Source of the DNA: Salminus brasiliensis
Lineage: Eukaryota; Chordata; Actinopteri; Characiformes; Bryconidae
Assembly (NCBI RefSeq): GCF_030463535.1
Contig: NC_132896.1
Location: forward strand, 27,071,209-27,135,208
Reading direction: 5' to 3'
DNA length: 64,000 nt
The notes under the pieces are model-generated. The model was not told where the DNA came from, ran no database searches, and saw only the letters and a list, made by a program, of their open reading frames with translations. The position numbers were made by a program, and so were the translations under genes. Of this stretch, positions 46,501-60,603 are shown piece after piece. How positions within the stretch are numbered: the stretch's first letter is position 1; every line of letters begins with the position of its first letter.

Positions 46501-49500
46501 TATCTGCAGACTTTGGATCTAACCCTAACCCATCTCACCTGAGCCAACTGAATATATTTGTTCCTCATGCTGATGGTTGATGTGAACGGAAACTGTGATT
46601 GCCTGTACCTGCATGATATTATGCATTGCGCTGCTGCCACAAGATTGGCTGATTAAATAAGTGCATGATTGATTCGATGTACATTAAATAAAACCTTTTT
46701 TCCACACAATGCCTTCGTAGCATACAGCAGATATGATCAGATCTGCAGGTGGTGCATGAGCTAATCTGACCATAATGTAATTGTTGCGTCAATTAAAGGC
46801 TTAAGTTGTCTTAGTTTGAAGTACGCTAGGTACACTATTGTTGTATGTGCCATATGTCACTCTGTAATGGTAGCTTCTGTGCGTCTGTGTGGTCAGGATC
46901 CTCCAGATAAGAAGTCTGCTCAGTGGAGGGAATTGGAGGATGCGTTGAGTGAACGATCCCATGCTGTGGACCAGGCTGGACAGTCTCTTCTCCAAGCCAA
47001 GTAAGACCAAACATTAAGGATGTGCCGACTTGAAGGGATCACTGTAACTCAGTTTACACTGCGGAGAGCAAAATAAAGTTAAAAGTCTTGAATTGGACTC
47101 TAAGAACAAAATAACTTTAACATTTTGTAAGAGAAGCTTTTATTTCCCCAGTTTGTTCCACCGACCAATATACAAAACCACACCACCCATGATGACCTTC
47201 ATTAAAGAAACCTTCATTGGATATTTATTTCCAGTTTTTTATTGAAAAGTTTCCTTAGCTTTTTGTCAATTGTCAATGTACTGTGTGTGTTTTAATTAGA
47301 GAACAGCTTGAGAAGCTTAGAGTTGTGATCAACGGTGCCAAGGAGTCCAAGATTGATGCAGCCAGACCCCAAATCCTGGCTGCAGAGGAAAACTTGCACA
47401 GCATGATCGTGGACTTGGACAAAGTCGTAACCAAAGTAAGTACTGTAATCAGACAGTAATATGCTTAGAAGCAGAAAAATCCTATTAACTGGCAGGCAGA
47501 TCAGTAGAAACTGTCTGTAATCCATTTTAGCTTCAGCACTGACACACACATACACGCTGTTCATGTCTTTTTGTCATTGTTTTACTGTTCTGTTTAGTAG
47601 CATCTTGAAATGCGAGGCATTGGTGCCAATTGTACCTTCAGAGAGAGTTTCTGTGCAAATAATTGTATACAGCCTCAAGGTTTGGCTCCTATTAATTATA
47701 ACTGTTAGTTATGAAAAGCTAGTTATACGTGGAGTGCTTTAATTTGCTTAAAATGCTAGTGCTGCTAATTAGGGATGCACAATGATATTAGAACCACATT
47801 GAGATCGGGAGATGATTTCATTGGAATCTGCGTTGCTCATTGTACTTCTACAGAACAGAATGGTGCTGGACTTTAGTTCCAATATATGTGCATTTTATTT
47901 GTTTTACTGCACTTGTAACTCATAAACTCAGCATTTGTATATAAAGTAAATAAGATAACATACTAACATGCATTTCACACAGGTGACTCAAGTGCTTTTA
48001 ATCAAGGCCAACGCTACTTAAATCACACTGAAGGCTACGCCTGAAAATCATGTGTCCATATTTCAGGTGCAGACGGCCCAGACAGAGGCGAAGATTGTGT
48101 CTCAGTACAGTGAGCTGGTGAATGAGGCCAAGGTTCAGTTCCAGAAAGAGTTGAGCAGTATCACTCCTGAAGTCCAAGCAAACTGGAAGGGTCTCAGTAA
48201 GCTCCCATACGCCTGCTTTACTTCATCTACAGCAGTATTCAGCTCTAGTGTCCCCAAACCTTTTGCAGCACACCAGAATTGACAAAATAACAACAACTAA
48301 CAAAATGTTTGTCATACAAAGTCAGTTTTAACTGGTAGAAAGAGTTACCTTCCAAATTACCTTCCTGTGTTTGTACAAGGTTTGATGACTTACTGGAAGG
48401 GTGTTAATGTCCTTGTAGGTTTGCATATCAGTTGACCTGGAATGCCCTGAAAGAGAAACCTTCAGAACCTTTCCAGGGTCAGCTTAGCTTTGCTGACTTA
48501 ATGATTAAAACCTTTTACCACATGTGACACAACTCTGATATTAGCATTTTGTGGTCAGGAGTAATTCTCTGCACCCCTATTTAGCTGGGAAGCTGAGTGC
48601 GGACGACCTGAACTCACTAATCGCTCATGCCCACCGCCGCATTGACCAGCTGAACCGTGAGCTGGCTGAGCAGCGGGTACGCGAGCAGATCCGGATCGAG
48701 ACAGCACTGGACCAGCAGAAGCAGGAGCACCAAATAGTGGTGGAAAGCGCTGTGAAAACCGCGATACAACACAACCGCGAGGAACAGAGACTTGAGCAGG
48801 AGAAGAAAGTAGGGCTAATAATGTGCTTGTCTATTCAGCATAAAATGTTTACACTGTAAAGGTGCGGCTCATTAAAAAAAAAATACTATTAAGATTGTAC
48901 TTGTACATGTCATTTGCTAATGATAAAATGATTGGACAAACAAGTAGTTGGAAATACTCTGTTTTTAGATTGAAGTATTGTATTGAAGTGTGTCTGCGCG
49001 TGTGTGCACCGGTCAGATGCAGGAGGTGCGGGAGGTAATGGAGGCAGAGATGAGGACTCAGTTGCGCAGGCAGGCAGCCGCCCACACTGACCACCTGCGT
49101 GATGTGCTTAAGGTGCAGGAGCAAGAGCTAAGAGATGAGGCACAGGAGGTGAGCAACACATGTTATATACCCACATGTTTTACACTATATATAAAGCATG
49201 TGGGCATTCTTAGGTAATCTAAAGAAGTTATGTAAAAATCGAGGAAATGTCCTTAGACACAAAGTTAATGGGCTCACCTTGCGAGTTAAAACAATGGGCA
49301 AAGTCGAAGTTAGCAAAAATTACTGAGCCTAATTTGCGCACACCAACGCTCTTGCCCTATTCCAAATTGCTGCCGGGGTACCCTGCATCTACCGCTTCCT
49401 GAGAATTTGGTGTGTTAGTTCATAGTCAGTTAATTTCTAGGATGTGTATCAGTAACACTCACTTGACCATACTTCAGGTTGCTAAATGAAGCAGGCCTCA

Positions 49501-50529
49501 TGGCCACGTCTGTGTCATGTCATGTCATTAGCTAATTTCAGAAGCTAAGCCTAGTCTCAAACTGCCCTCTTGTGTAGGCTCTGAGCAGCAAGATAATGGA
49601 GCAGGAGACACACTACCGCCGTCAAGCTCAGGAACAGCTGGATGCCTTCACGCTGGACATGAACTCTGCCTACGCCAGGCTCAAGGGCATGGAGGAGGCC
49701 ATAGACAGTGAGTCCAGCTCTTTTTACTTTCATCTCATGCTGGTTTTTGATGGAAGGTTCAATCATTCAACTATAACAGGCTTATTTAAGACCTTCATGA
49801 TTGACTTGGATTAAAATAGTCACCATAGTCAATGTCTTGACTGACTCTGACTGAAATACACTCCCGACAGTCCTGTCCCAAAAGTGCTTAGATTAAAATA
49901 AAATGTGCTGTCCCCTCTCAGGTCACGTCGTAGCTGAGGAAGAGGCCCGCAAGGCCCACCAGCTGTGGTTATCCGTTGAGGCGCTGAACTACACTCTGAA
50001 GACGGCGGCTGCCGATTCTCCCACCGAGCCTCTGGAGGCTGCCGTTCGCGCCGTCAAAGAGAGCTGTGCGGACAACGAGTTTGCCCAGGCTCTAGCCACG
50101 GCCCTACCTGAAGAATCAATTACCCGCGGGGTCTACAGCGAGGCCTCCCTGCGTGCGCGCTTCTACGGCATCCGGCGGTTGGCTCGGCGTGTGGCGCTGA
50201 TTGACGAGACGCGCAACAGCTTGTACCAGTACTTCCTGTCCTACCTACAGTCCGTCCTCCTCTTTGAGAAGGATCAGGAGGCGCCACCCACCAAGCTGGC
50301 ACCCCACGACCTTGACACCTTCAAGCTGCTCGCCTACGCTACATACAGCATTGAGCGCGGCGACCTGGAGCTGGCCGCTAAGTTTGTCAATCAGCTGCAT
50401 GGCGAATCACGACGCGTGGCTCAGGACTGGCTCAATGAAGCCCGGCTCACCCTAGAAACCAAACAGGTGGTCAGCCTCCTGTCAGCGTATGCCAACGCAG
50501 TGGGTTTAGGCACCACCCAGGCTCCTTAA
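40569..50529 (+). CDS. immt: MICOS complex subunit MIC60 (mitofilin)
   Basis: Fifteen coding exons: 40569-40610, 42495-42568, 42791-42983, 43643-43808, 45163-45300, 45816-45929, 46328-46461, 46897-47000, 47300-47435, 48067-48196, 48585-48808, 49017-49148, 49578-49707 and 49922-50529, listed as fourteen blocks here; together 2325 nt (774 aa; human about 758). MIC60 is the core of MICOS at crista junctions in the inner membrane. Seen: a basic, Arg-containing presequence (about 1-35); a glycine-rich membrane span at about 45-64; a Pro/Ala/Glu/Lys-rich middle; long coiled coils (about 290-560); and the conserved mitofilin C-terminal domain encoded mostly by the last exon (AHQLWLSVEAL, RNSLYQYFLSYLQS, HGDLELAAKFVNQL-like). 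The match to the human C-terminus is close. The last exon ends with TAA, and AATAAA lies 12 bases later. Confidence 0.94.
43033..43510. mobile_element. Non-autonomous Tc1/mariner-like element in immt intron 3
   Basis: The ends are inverted copies: TACACTACTGGTCAAAAGTT at the left and, as its reverse complement with two changes, TTTGACCAGTACTGTA at the right. TA is at both outer ends, as expected for TA-targeting elements. There is no transposase frame. Superfamily is an inference from the ends. Confidence 0.55.
43809..45162. other. immt intron 4, no feature recognised
   Basis: The 1.35-kb intron between the exons ending 43808 and starting 45163. It has short open frames only. Nothing with family similarity is seen. 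Confidence 0.7.
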
Positions 50530-50541
50530 TCACCTTGCGTC

Positions 50542-50547
50542 AATAAA
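50542..50547 (+). terminator. immt: immt poly(A) signal
   Basis: AATAAA 12 bases after the stop codon, followed by a GT-rich stretch (GAGTTGTAAAAAG). It implies a very short 3' UTR for at least one isoform. Confidence 0.7.
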
Positions 50548-52207
50548 GAGTTGTAAAAAGATGAGGACTGCTGCCTGTGTGCTACTAACAGCAACCTGCT
50601 GCTCCTCAGATTAATTTATACATATTATGGCAAGCTAGCCAAGGTGGTTGGTTTTTGTTTTTTTGTTCAAAGCACTTTTTGCAAGAAAGCTCTGCCCTGA
50701 AAGATTCTCATGTGGCCTACCAACCAGAACAACATTGCTGAATGTCCACATGTACCTCACATAGTTTTCTTGAAGGTAACTGTTGAAAGGCACTCTAGTG
50801 TATCCACAGTGCACCCATGGAAACCCCCCATCCACCTGTTTCATTTTGAGTGTGCATTTAGCAGACACAAGGCCCTTTGGCTCTGTACTGCTTATTGTTA
50901 GCCTGTCTAGTTCGTCCACTGTTTCAAGAAAATGTGTAACACTTCAGGTTCAGTACCCTGGTTGTTTTATTAACCAAACGTTTGGGAATAATCAAATCCA
51001 TTTTGTCATGCTTTGATTCTCTCCATCAGTCTTGGATATCAATAAATCATGGATGTTGAGTCATAGTTCAGTTCAGTGTTTTCATTTCATTTGTTTTTGC
51101 AGTATTCTAGATAATGCGCAAGTGTACTTTTACAATAAAGCGGAACCATTTGAAATGATCTGGATTAGTTTACTAATAAAATGTGGTCTGTTCATTGTAT
51201 GGTTATCCACGTCAGTTATAGACAAACACCACCTAGCTAAACACACACCTGTATTGCTGATTTGTACTAGTAACCTAGCCAGAGTGCAGGCTAGAAAAAG
51301 TAAATGAAGCCTTGAATGTAATAACCTGTATACCCAATTTAGCAGCAATTACCTCCACCAAATGAATGTTGACAAGGAAATTGAAGTATTTTAAGTACTC
51401 ATCAGTATTTTAGGGAAGCCTTGTATGTACACCCTCCATAGGTTATGCCACAGCATCTTAACTCATTCTCAACCATTTTTAGTTGATTTACTTGTGTGAT
51501 TTGGGTCATTGTCTTGTTGCATCACCTAATCTCTCTCATGGACTGTTGACCTTACATTGTCCTAGAAATTGTTTTGATAACATTCATTGTTCCCTCAATA
51601 ATTGCACATATTAAGGCCCTGAAACAGAAAAGCAGCTCCAGACTATGATGCTTCATGGTTTTGTTTCATCTATCCATTGACTGCTTTCCCATAGACATGG
51701 TTCACAATAGCCAATCTGTACTGAGGAACAAATCTGTTAGTAACTAGGCTTTGTGTGCCTTTAGGCTTTGTGTAGCTTTGTGTACCTTTTTTGTCTGCGC
51801 TTCCAAACTCCTCTCTTTAACTTGAATCACCTTTTGCCAATTAGATTGAATTAACACTGAGGTTCACTTACGTTTCTTAGTCTGCAATGTGGACGTTTAC
51901 TCAATATGCTCCAAAAAGGACAGAAGTACAACTGTTTGTGTTTATTTTAATTAGATTGGGTTTGTCTATAATTGACTTCAGACCATATCCAGATGGTTCC
52001 AAAGAAAACAATTTAGCATGCCTGTATATTTGCCTTGGTTTTTCAATGTTTACAAGTTCATCTAAAAGCAGAGTAATGCATCAAGTTGCTATAAAAAACA
52101 AAAAAAAAAAAAAAAAAAACACTAAAGCATAGAGCAAAGTTTTATTATTGGTCAGTAGGTTGTTAAATACAGAAATAAGGAAAAATCAAGTTCCGTTATA
52201 GATTTCT
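50548..52207. other. Convergent spacer between immt and ptcd3
   Basis: No coding exon. The part at about 51340-52060 has words (TGTGTTTGTCTATAATTG-like, CTTGAATCACCTTTTG, GGTTCACTTACG) that from memory recur in dispersed DNA-transposon fragments of fish. A 19-20 base A run is at about 52100-52120. Confidence 0.5.
51340..52060. mobile_element. Probable fragment of a dispersed DNA transposon
   Basis: Assigned only from remembered similarity of words such as GTCATTGTCTTGTTGCATCA and GAGGTTCACTTACG to common teleost repeats. No intact ends or transposase frame were found. Confidence 0.3.
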
Positions 52208-52213
52208 TTTATT
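52208..52213 (-). terminator. ptcd3: ptcd3 poly(A) signal
   Basis: AATAAA on the minus strand, about 45 bases after the ptcd3 stop codon. Confidence 0.6.
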
Positions 52214-52257
52214 TGATTTTTAATGACAAGTTAAATGACACACAATCCTCCGGCCTT

Positions 52258-55200
52258 TTAATCATTGTGCATGGAAGACTCCAGATCTGATAAAATGTTC
52301 CTGATGACAAAAGAGAAACAGCTGACAACAAATTCAATACATTTTCAATCATGCATATATTTTAATACACAGCTTGGGTGGATTGATTATCTTACAATTT
52401 TCTTACAATCTTTAAATTATTATACATGTAATATTAATAAGAAAAGAAAGAAAGAAAATAACCACTTACTTCTGCTCCTCAGTCAACTCAAACTCCTGCT
52501 GCACTCTCTCCTGGAGACTTGATGTGACTGGCAGGAAGAAGCTAGCTGAAATCTGAACCAGCTTCACAGCCTTTTCAGCATTGTTGCTTGCCTTTATAGA
52601 GTCAAAGAACTGCTTCATAAGGCTCTCGCTGTGAACAGGAAAACAGATTTCAGTTTCCATATTGACTTATGACCAAAGCAGCAAGCTCAAATACAGTTTA
52701 ACCTTAAACTATCAACACATATGGATGGAAGTGTGGGACTGAAGAGCACAGGTAAAGTGTTCTTGCTCATCAGCTCCCAGAGTGGAGCCATACTCACGAT
52801 GGAACTAAGTTGTGGAGTTTGAAAAGCTCAAACATTTCCCTAAATGAAAAAGAAAGAAATTGGAAGGAGTTAGGAAATTGTCAGGGTTGTATTAGACATA
52901 CACATGTGCGCTGCTGTGCTCTTATATGAGTAATTTAAGCTTTGCTCTAGGTAGCTCTCACCAGGCCTGTTGTGTCCTATCAGCTGCCAGCAGAATTAAG
53001 ATGATGTTGCAGATGGATTTGGATGACCAACTCGGCGGCAACCTGTGGTCAGTCTCTGCATACGCAGCCTTTACATCTAGAGCACAGTCCGCAAATGCTT
53101 GCTGCACCTGCACAAGACACACAGTTATGTTTTGTTGTGCTAGCTTTACGTACAGTTACTCATACAGTTAATCTTATTATACTGATTTTTTGATACGTCT
53201 AAATGATACGGTCAATTGGGGGTTTAAAAATACATATGCGCAGGTATATAAATCTAAGTGGGCCTAAAAAAAAAACGACAACTTAATTTAGCTCAAGGTT
53301 ACAGAAAACAAGCATGCTTTAGTGGTGTTCCTGTGGAGGCTCTACCTCTGGGCTTTTTTTCTCACGCGCCATTAGGTGAAGCAGCTCCTCTAGCAGCTCC
53401 TTCTTTTTGTCATGGCCCAACCATTTAATATCTAAAAAGAAAACAGAAAATAGTTGTACTATTTCTGCACCACACTGTAAGGCACAGTTTAGCAATGATG
53501 GGCTGCGATCTTGAATGATAGTAAGCAGCCATGTGAACGCAAAGCTGATTTTCTTTTTAAGCCCCACCTACCCCTAAAAAGTAGTTTCTACAGAACTATC
53601 ATCTTTATCAAAAATTTTTATCTGAGCTGTCGAGACATGTTTGAGATAATGGAATACCCATTGTAAATGCGCATATCACCACATGCGCATACTAAATTAC
53701 ATACTTGTAGTAATAAATACCCCAGATGCAGTCGATTAGCCAAAATGATGATAATTGACACATGGTTCTTTAGTTTACAACAGGAGATGCTGGGCTAACA
53801 TTGCTAACAAACACTGAACTTAGCCTGTCACCAACATCCATTGGTAAGGAAAAAAACTTTATTAAAAACGGCAAAGTTTCAAGTTTATGATGTTGCCCAC
53901 CTTTCCAAATTTGAGGGATGAGGTCCAATCTGTTGTCGGTGTCGAGTAACTGGAGCAGACCGTACAACCCTTGTGAATTGGGAAAGTATAACTGCAACCA
54001 AACACAAAGGTGAACTCGAGATTGGTTTAACAAGTAGTGCTTTGCATTGAACCACATCTGCCTCTTTCTTTCTTACTGTACTTACTGAGGGAACGAGCTC
54101 TCTGTACCATTTCAGCACCACATCGATGTGTTCCATCATACACAGCAGGGAGAAGAATTGTCCACTGTAACAGTGAGATTGCTTTAGGGCTCGTTCCATT
54201 GAACACAATCAATAAGTGTTGGGTAGCACAGGTTATTTCAAGCAACACAGTTCAGACACATTCCTAAAGCTAGTCTTCAGTCTAAGGAGAACCGAAGCTG
54301 TAAAGTAATAGTTATTGATGTTTTTGGAGTTTGGAGTATCCTGCACCATAGTTTGCCATTAGTGGTTGCTGACACTATGAGGTAAAACATACACTTTAAA
54401 AGGTTTGAGGACGCCTTGCTTTTAAAATGTTTTTAAGTGTGAAGCACATCATGGATGGATAGATCTGTCTGAAGGTCCATCATGCCTGAAATCCTCCACA
54501 AGGGGGCACTAGAGGCTTTTGGTGCTTTGCATCAGTGACACTGCGTGTCCATGTCAAATAAGCATTCTTTTTTTTTAACATCAACAAGTTAACAGATACA
54601 AGCTTGTTTTCATGAGATTTACAAGAAAAACAAAATCATAATGGATCGATCTGTCTGTCTGTTAGTTGGTTCCTCAGTTCAGGTATCTCCCAAACTCAAT
54701 GGGCAGTGTATGCTCCTTCCTGAATAGAAGCAGGTTTCCAATAAGGTTATACTCACTAGTAGATGTTCCGGTGCAACGGGTCTCCCAGCAGTTTCCAGTT
54801 CTCGCCGACTCCAAGCAAGTTGTTTACACTGTAAGCCTGCTCTATGTCCCTAGTTATCAGACACTGCATAGAAGTAGGAGACCAACATGATTTCATCTCT
54901 GTACAAAGTGCAAAGGGTGTTCGACAGCAACGCAACAAATGTTTAAAAGTCAACTTACAACTTTCATGGCAGCTTTGAAGAACAGCACTACAAAAGAACA
55001 TAAATGACACAAAAATCACATCCACGACAATACAGATTTAAAGTTGCATTAAGACATTTTGTTTTACCCTCAGAAAAAACACAGTAGGTATGTTCACCAT
55101 TACATTTTGCAACAGTCTTAACACAATGCACAAACATTTAGGGAAAAAATAAATTAATATATTTATTTATTTATTTATTTTCCCATGAGTTACAGAAATA

Positions 55201-58200
55201 CTACATGTGCTAGCATTGTTCATACCATCATCTGGGTCCTGGGGAGTGAAGCCCTTTCCTGATATCTCATTCAACACATCCTTTAGAGTATCTTTGTTCC
55301 TTTCCAAATAGTTGCCTACAAATCAAGAACATGAATTAAGCAACCAGAACTAAATTATTCAACAATAAATCCACATTTATATTTACTCACAGTCAAATAA
55401 ATCTGGTCGAATAAGATTTTTTTCTAACCTTAAAAGGCATATAAAGCAGCATTATGCAAGAACTGGTATTTTTACAATACTGTGGTAAATATAAATTGTG
55501 CTATGCACTCCCCCTCATGGACAGTTGTACAACAGCGTTTTACAAGTCGAAAAATGAAAGCAAAATGAACTGTAGCACTTGATTTTACACAGATATGACT
55601 CATTACGCAATTCTTGCAAATAGTTTCATGCATCTCCATTTTAATTTTCAAGTTGTTATTTTAAGGTAAAATTGATACATAATGTTGCTTTGATCGAATG
55701 TTTGCAAGTATTCTGAAAAATGTTACCAACAATTCAATAAATAAAGCAGGTGCAGGTGTGTCCCAATCATGACTGCTACTGTTGACTGTAGATAGACTGC
55801 AAATGTAAAAGAAGCACAAAATGTGCTTACCTGATTTACAGAAGATGCCAAGAATGTGGGCATAGGTGGCCAAACTGGGGGCTAAATTGTAAGAAACATA
55901 ACAGAGTTATGCAAATTCAATATATTATTATTGACATTGCAGTTGATGTTTAATCACTCGTTCTCATCATCAGCCCAGAAATATTAGTGCACCTCCAATA
56001 TAAATTTTATAACATGTTGTATCAATGTGTGGCGTGTTGGGGACAAACCGATGCCGAGGGCCTTCATCTCACTGATCACTGAAAAGGCCTGTGCTCTGGC
56101 CAGTAAGCCGCAGTGCCCCAAAACCTTAAGCACTGTGTTAAACGTCAGCAAGTTAGGCTTCACCTTCTGCTCAGCCATCTGCTTCAGCAAGTCCTACACA
56201 AACACACACACAGTGAGAAACGCAGCTGGAAGTAACACAAGAAAGCCGGCACTCAAAAGGAGCTGCTTGAACTTACTAAGACCAGTTCCCATTTGTCAGA
56301 ATATTTGTCCCGCACTTCCGGGGCGGCAGCGATGAGGGCATTGAAGATGTGCACGTCAGCTAGAGAATAAAAAAAAAAAAAAAACACAAATATTTCTTCG
56401 GAAGAATGCATTATTATCCTGCTTTAATGAAACAGACAAAGGCTATGAAGTACAAGTGGTGATGAACAACTTCTCATTTAGCCATCTAAAGTGATTTGCA
56501 TATTATAACTACTAATATTCGTGTAATGTAGATACAACAGCATAGGACCACACACACCCTTTGAAATTTAAAAGACCCCTCCAGTGTTTACAAAAACAAC
56601 ATAATCTCTATATGTGCCTAGCACATCTTTGCTGTCACGCAGAAAAACTTCAGAAAAGTCAGAAAATTTCAATGGAAGTCAAAGCTTCAATTTTATTCCA
56701 AGTCATTTTGTAGCATTTCTACTGGTCTATTCACTTTCAAGACAAGCCAATCAAATTCACCATTATTTTTGGACACAGATAGATTTTGGCCTCCGCCTTT
56801 AACCCATCCATGCAGTGAACACAAACACACTCACACTCGTGATCAAACACACACTGTGACCATGAGCACACGTGCCCAGAGCAGTGGGCGGCCATTGCTA
56901 TTTATTTCCATTTAGTCCAAGGAAACGCTGAATGTTGTTTTTGCAGAACTGAACCCAAATTACAGATGCAGCAGACAGAGATTAACATTATGAGGGTAAC
57001 ACCAGCTGCTAAAGGTGGCAAAAGAAACCCTACCGGTCAGTCGATTGTTCAGCAAGTCTGTGTAAGTGTCAAAAGCCTTTTGGTAAGCACCGTGCTGTAG
57101 GTTCAATAATAAAAAAGTTAAATAAATGAACATCTGCACATTTAGCTTAGTAAAAACACTGAAACAAAATCAATTCTGTGGAGGTTCTGATCCATACCTT
57201 CACCATGCCCCGAATCAGCGCGCCATACGAACGTCTGGTACGTTCTGGCATCAAGTTAAAGATCCTTTCTGCGTTATTGTTCTCCCTGTTGGTTTTTAAA
57301 GAGTGATGAGATTTGTGCCATGGAACAATTATCGAGATCCTAAATTTAGGAATCACCCAATAAATAATTAAAAATAAATAATTAAATAAATACATAAAAT
57401 ATTTCACATTCACTAATCCTATCAAACCCACTTCCACTTAGTCCTCTGGAGTTCAGAGGGTCTTTTTGGGAATCTACTCGTCTTCCTTACATCCTCTTGG
57501 ACCTCCTCCTGTAACACGCCAGAAAACAAACAAAATAAAACTGAATAGTATATGAACTATAAAACTGATCATTGGTACTCCATCCACATACACCAGGGAT
57601 AAAATGTGTCACTAAATATATAAAAATAAAACAAAAGCAAAAATGTTCATTTTCTTTCAAGTCCTTAAAAAAGAAAACCCTTATCCTTATTGGGACTTAA
57701 ATATTGTTTACGTCAGCAGGTAGGGCTAGGCAGAGTTCACCATGTTCAATATAGATCTAAAACTTGTAAAGTGTAAGGTTCACATTAGGTAAAAAAATAC
57801 AAAATCTCGAATTTCACCATGACTCGATTAAATTTTATTCAGTTACTTTGGTATAATGTTGAATTCTTACTGAAAATACTGGCTGATGGTGAAACACAAA
57901 CAAGACTGAAAACCCCTCTTTTGGGTATTGCCAGAATTTAACATTACTCTATTTTTCCCAAAATCAACTCAAACTCAAAATCAAACGTACAGTGTCTTCA
58001 GTTCTCTGCTCTATTTCACCATTTTGTTCTGGATCCTGGTCTCCGTAGACACAGATTAGGTCCAACAGGTCATTTGTCAGATCCAGTGACAAAGCAGTAC
58101 CTATGAAAAGTTTGATGATAATTCAGCAGTCATTTCAGCTGATCCTAACCAACAGTTGCTACAATGCTACAGTCAATCAAGTGCAATATGCTATTAGATC

Positions 58201-60531
58201 AGAACAGTATGCCTTTAAGATCTCTTGAAATTGTAACAAACTGAATCTGTATATCGTCTTACCTGTCTGCTGAAGCTGATCATACATATCAATAGCTGCC
58301 TTCACCCTTCTGAGCTGAATGCGTTCAATAAGAGCTGCCTCGGACACCTCCTCTATTTGCAGCTCTAGAGTCTCTGGCATTAAACACTGTTAAAAGTAAA
58401 GGAAAAGTCAGCGCTCATGCAAATCATCAAAAAAGTAACAACAACAATAACATTATAATGGTATGCTTGTAGACTCACTGGAATATGAGGCTCTGCAAAG
58501 TCTTTCTGGAAAAGGTTTGGATAGGTTGTGATGAAATACCTAGCCGCGCTTTTGCCCGATTCCTGGGAAAAGTAAAACAGTCTCTGTGGAGAACACAGAA
58601 GTAAGATTCTATAGTTACAACTTTACAACTTTTTTCTTCTATAAAATTAATTTGGACTCTTCTGAACTTTTACATAGTCCATGTCCCTGATACTATTAAG
58701 CAACATTCATAATATATGTTTAAAAGGATTTTGTTTTCCAGTTATTTTCCACGTTCCAAAATGTAATAGATGTCGCCTATTTGTAAAATGTCTGTATGAT
58801 TGTGTTTAATTTGTGAATACACACATTAATAGGCACTAGAATTAATGTAAATAAAGACTTGAAACTAAAAATAAATGGCATTCATTTTTTACAAAAACTA
58901 AAGGCAAAAAATTGGAAGCTAATGGTAGCTAAAATGAATGGAATTACACATTTTATTTAGTATCCGAGAGGGTCACGTTTTCTCTCAATGATGGATGAGG
59001 ATGAAAACTACTAAAAACCTACTGGAAACTAGAGCTGTGCAATATAAATCGTTACAAATTTTCTTATCGTGATGCGTGATATGTTTTTCTAGGCATATCA
59101 AGGATATTGTAAGTGCTTAATAAACACTGATCAGCTACAGGTTTCATTACTAACAATGTAATTACACTGGTTTAATTAGATGAGGTGCAGCAGATGTTGA
59201 ATAAAAACCACTGTGTTCAGTACAGAGGAGTCTCTGAATAGTAGTTACTCTGTGGTTACATGCATCGTGATAAATATCATGTATCGTGAAAAATGTCTAA
59301 ATATCGTGATATAGTATTTTGACCATATCAGCCAGCCCTAATAGAAACTACTATCCTTGCTCAAACAATATACTCACAAACTCTGAAGATGTTCTTGGGA
59401 GGAGGTAAGGGTCATCCTGCAAAATGTAGCTTTGTGCAGTAGGGTCCTAAAAACAAACATTTATTAAAAACAGGATTTGAACTCTGATGTTCCACCTAGT
59501 TGATGAAGTGCAGCCGAAATGACAGGTTAACATACCCTGCTTACAGTGGAAGCCAGAGCTTGTAACACAGCCTCTTTGTTCCTGTTACAGACAAATATAC
59601 ACAAGAATAAATAACGTGACAAACACCATTCATAGTCAAATAAACTGCTGTGCATTACAGTAAAGTCAAATGATGAAGCTCAAACAGCACTGTTACCATG
59701 CTTTCTTTCTTGGAATGACAACTTCCTCTGTAGATCCTGTGCAAGGAATTCCAGAGGGGACAACCTTTCAGTTAGACATTTAACTGGTGTGCATAAAGTA
59801 ATTGGCACAGTCTCTGCCAGATAAAGTCTGAACACCTCATCGGTCATGACTTCACAGGACATTAGGTTTACAGAACAGACAGGACAGAAACATAGAGCTG
59901 ACAGACTGGAAGACTGGAGAACAAATGGGAAAATCTCTAACCTGATACGGCAGCGGCAGACTGCTGACAGATCCCAGAACCCAGACCAACATACCTGTTT
60001 CAAGAACAATTCCCAAAAACATAAAAGTTATACATACATTTACATTTGTGGCATTTCTCATCCAGCTCATCTTACAAGGTTACTAGTATTACAGAGGTGG
60101 GCCAATGTAGTGTTAGGAGTCTTGCCCAAGGACTCGTAATGGTGTAGCACACGCAGACTGGTAATCAAACTCTGGTCTCCCACATGGTGTAATAGCTCAT
60201 GGCACCTAGTGGTTTCATCTGTTGCGCCACACCAACCACCTAACCGACACACACACACACACTATGGGCAGTGGTGGCTCAGCGGTTAGAGCGCCGGGAT
60301 ATCGATAACAGGGTTGCGGGTTCGATTCCCGGGCTCGGCAAGCTGCCACTGTTGGGCCCTTGAGCAAGGCCCTTTACCCTCTCTGCTCCCCGGGCGCTGG
60401 AGTTCACTACCAGATGGGTTAAATGCGGAGGACACATTTCGCTGTACACTGACAAATACCTTTACTATATAAAAACACCTTTACTATATTTATCTATCTA
60501 TCTATCTATCTATATCTAATATATATCTATA

Positions 60532-60603
<72 letters not shown>

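Noticed and set aside
54340-54460. Candidate box C/D snoRNA in a ptcd3 intron (minus strand)
   Set aside because: The box C-like word deviates from consensus, the box D candidate is too far away and no terminal stem was seen.
57147-57437. Reading ptcd3 exons 9 and 10 as one exon
   Set aside because: The intervening DNA contains stops in the frame required; the GTGGGT donor and CAACAG acceptor restore the family sequence.
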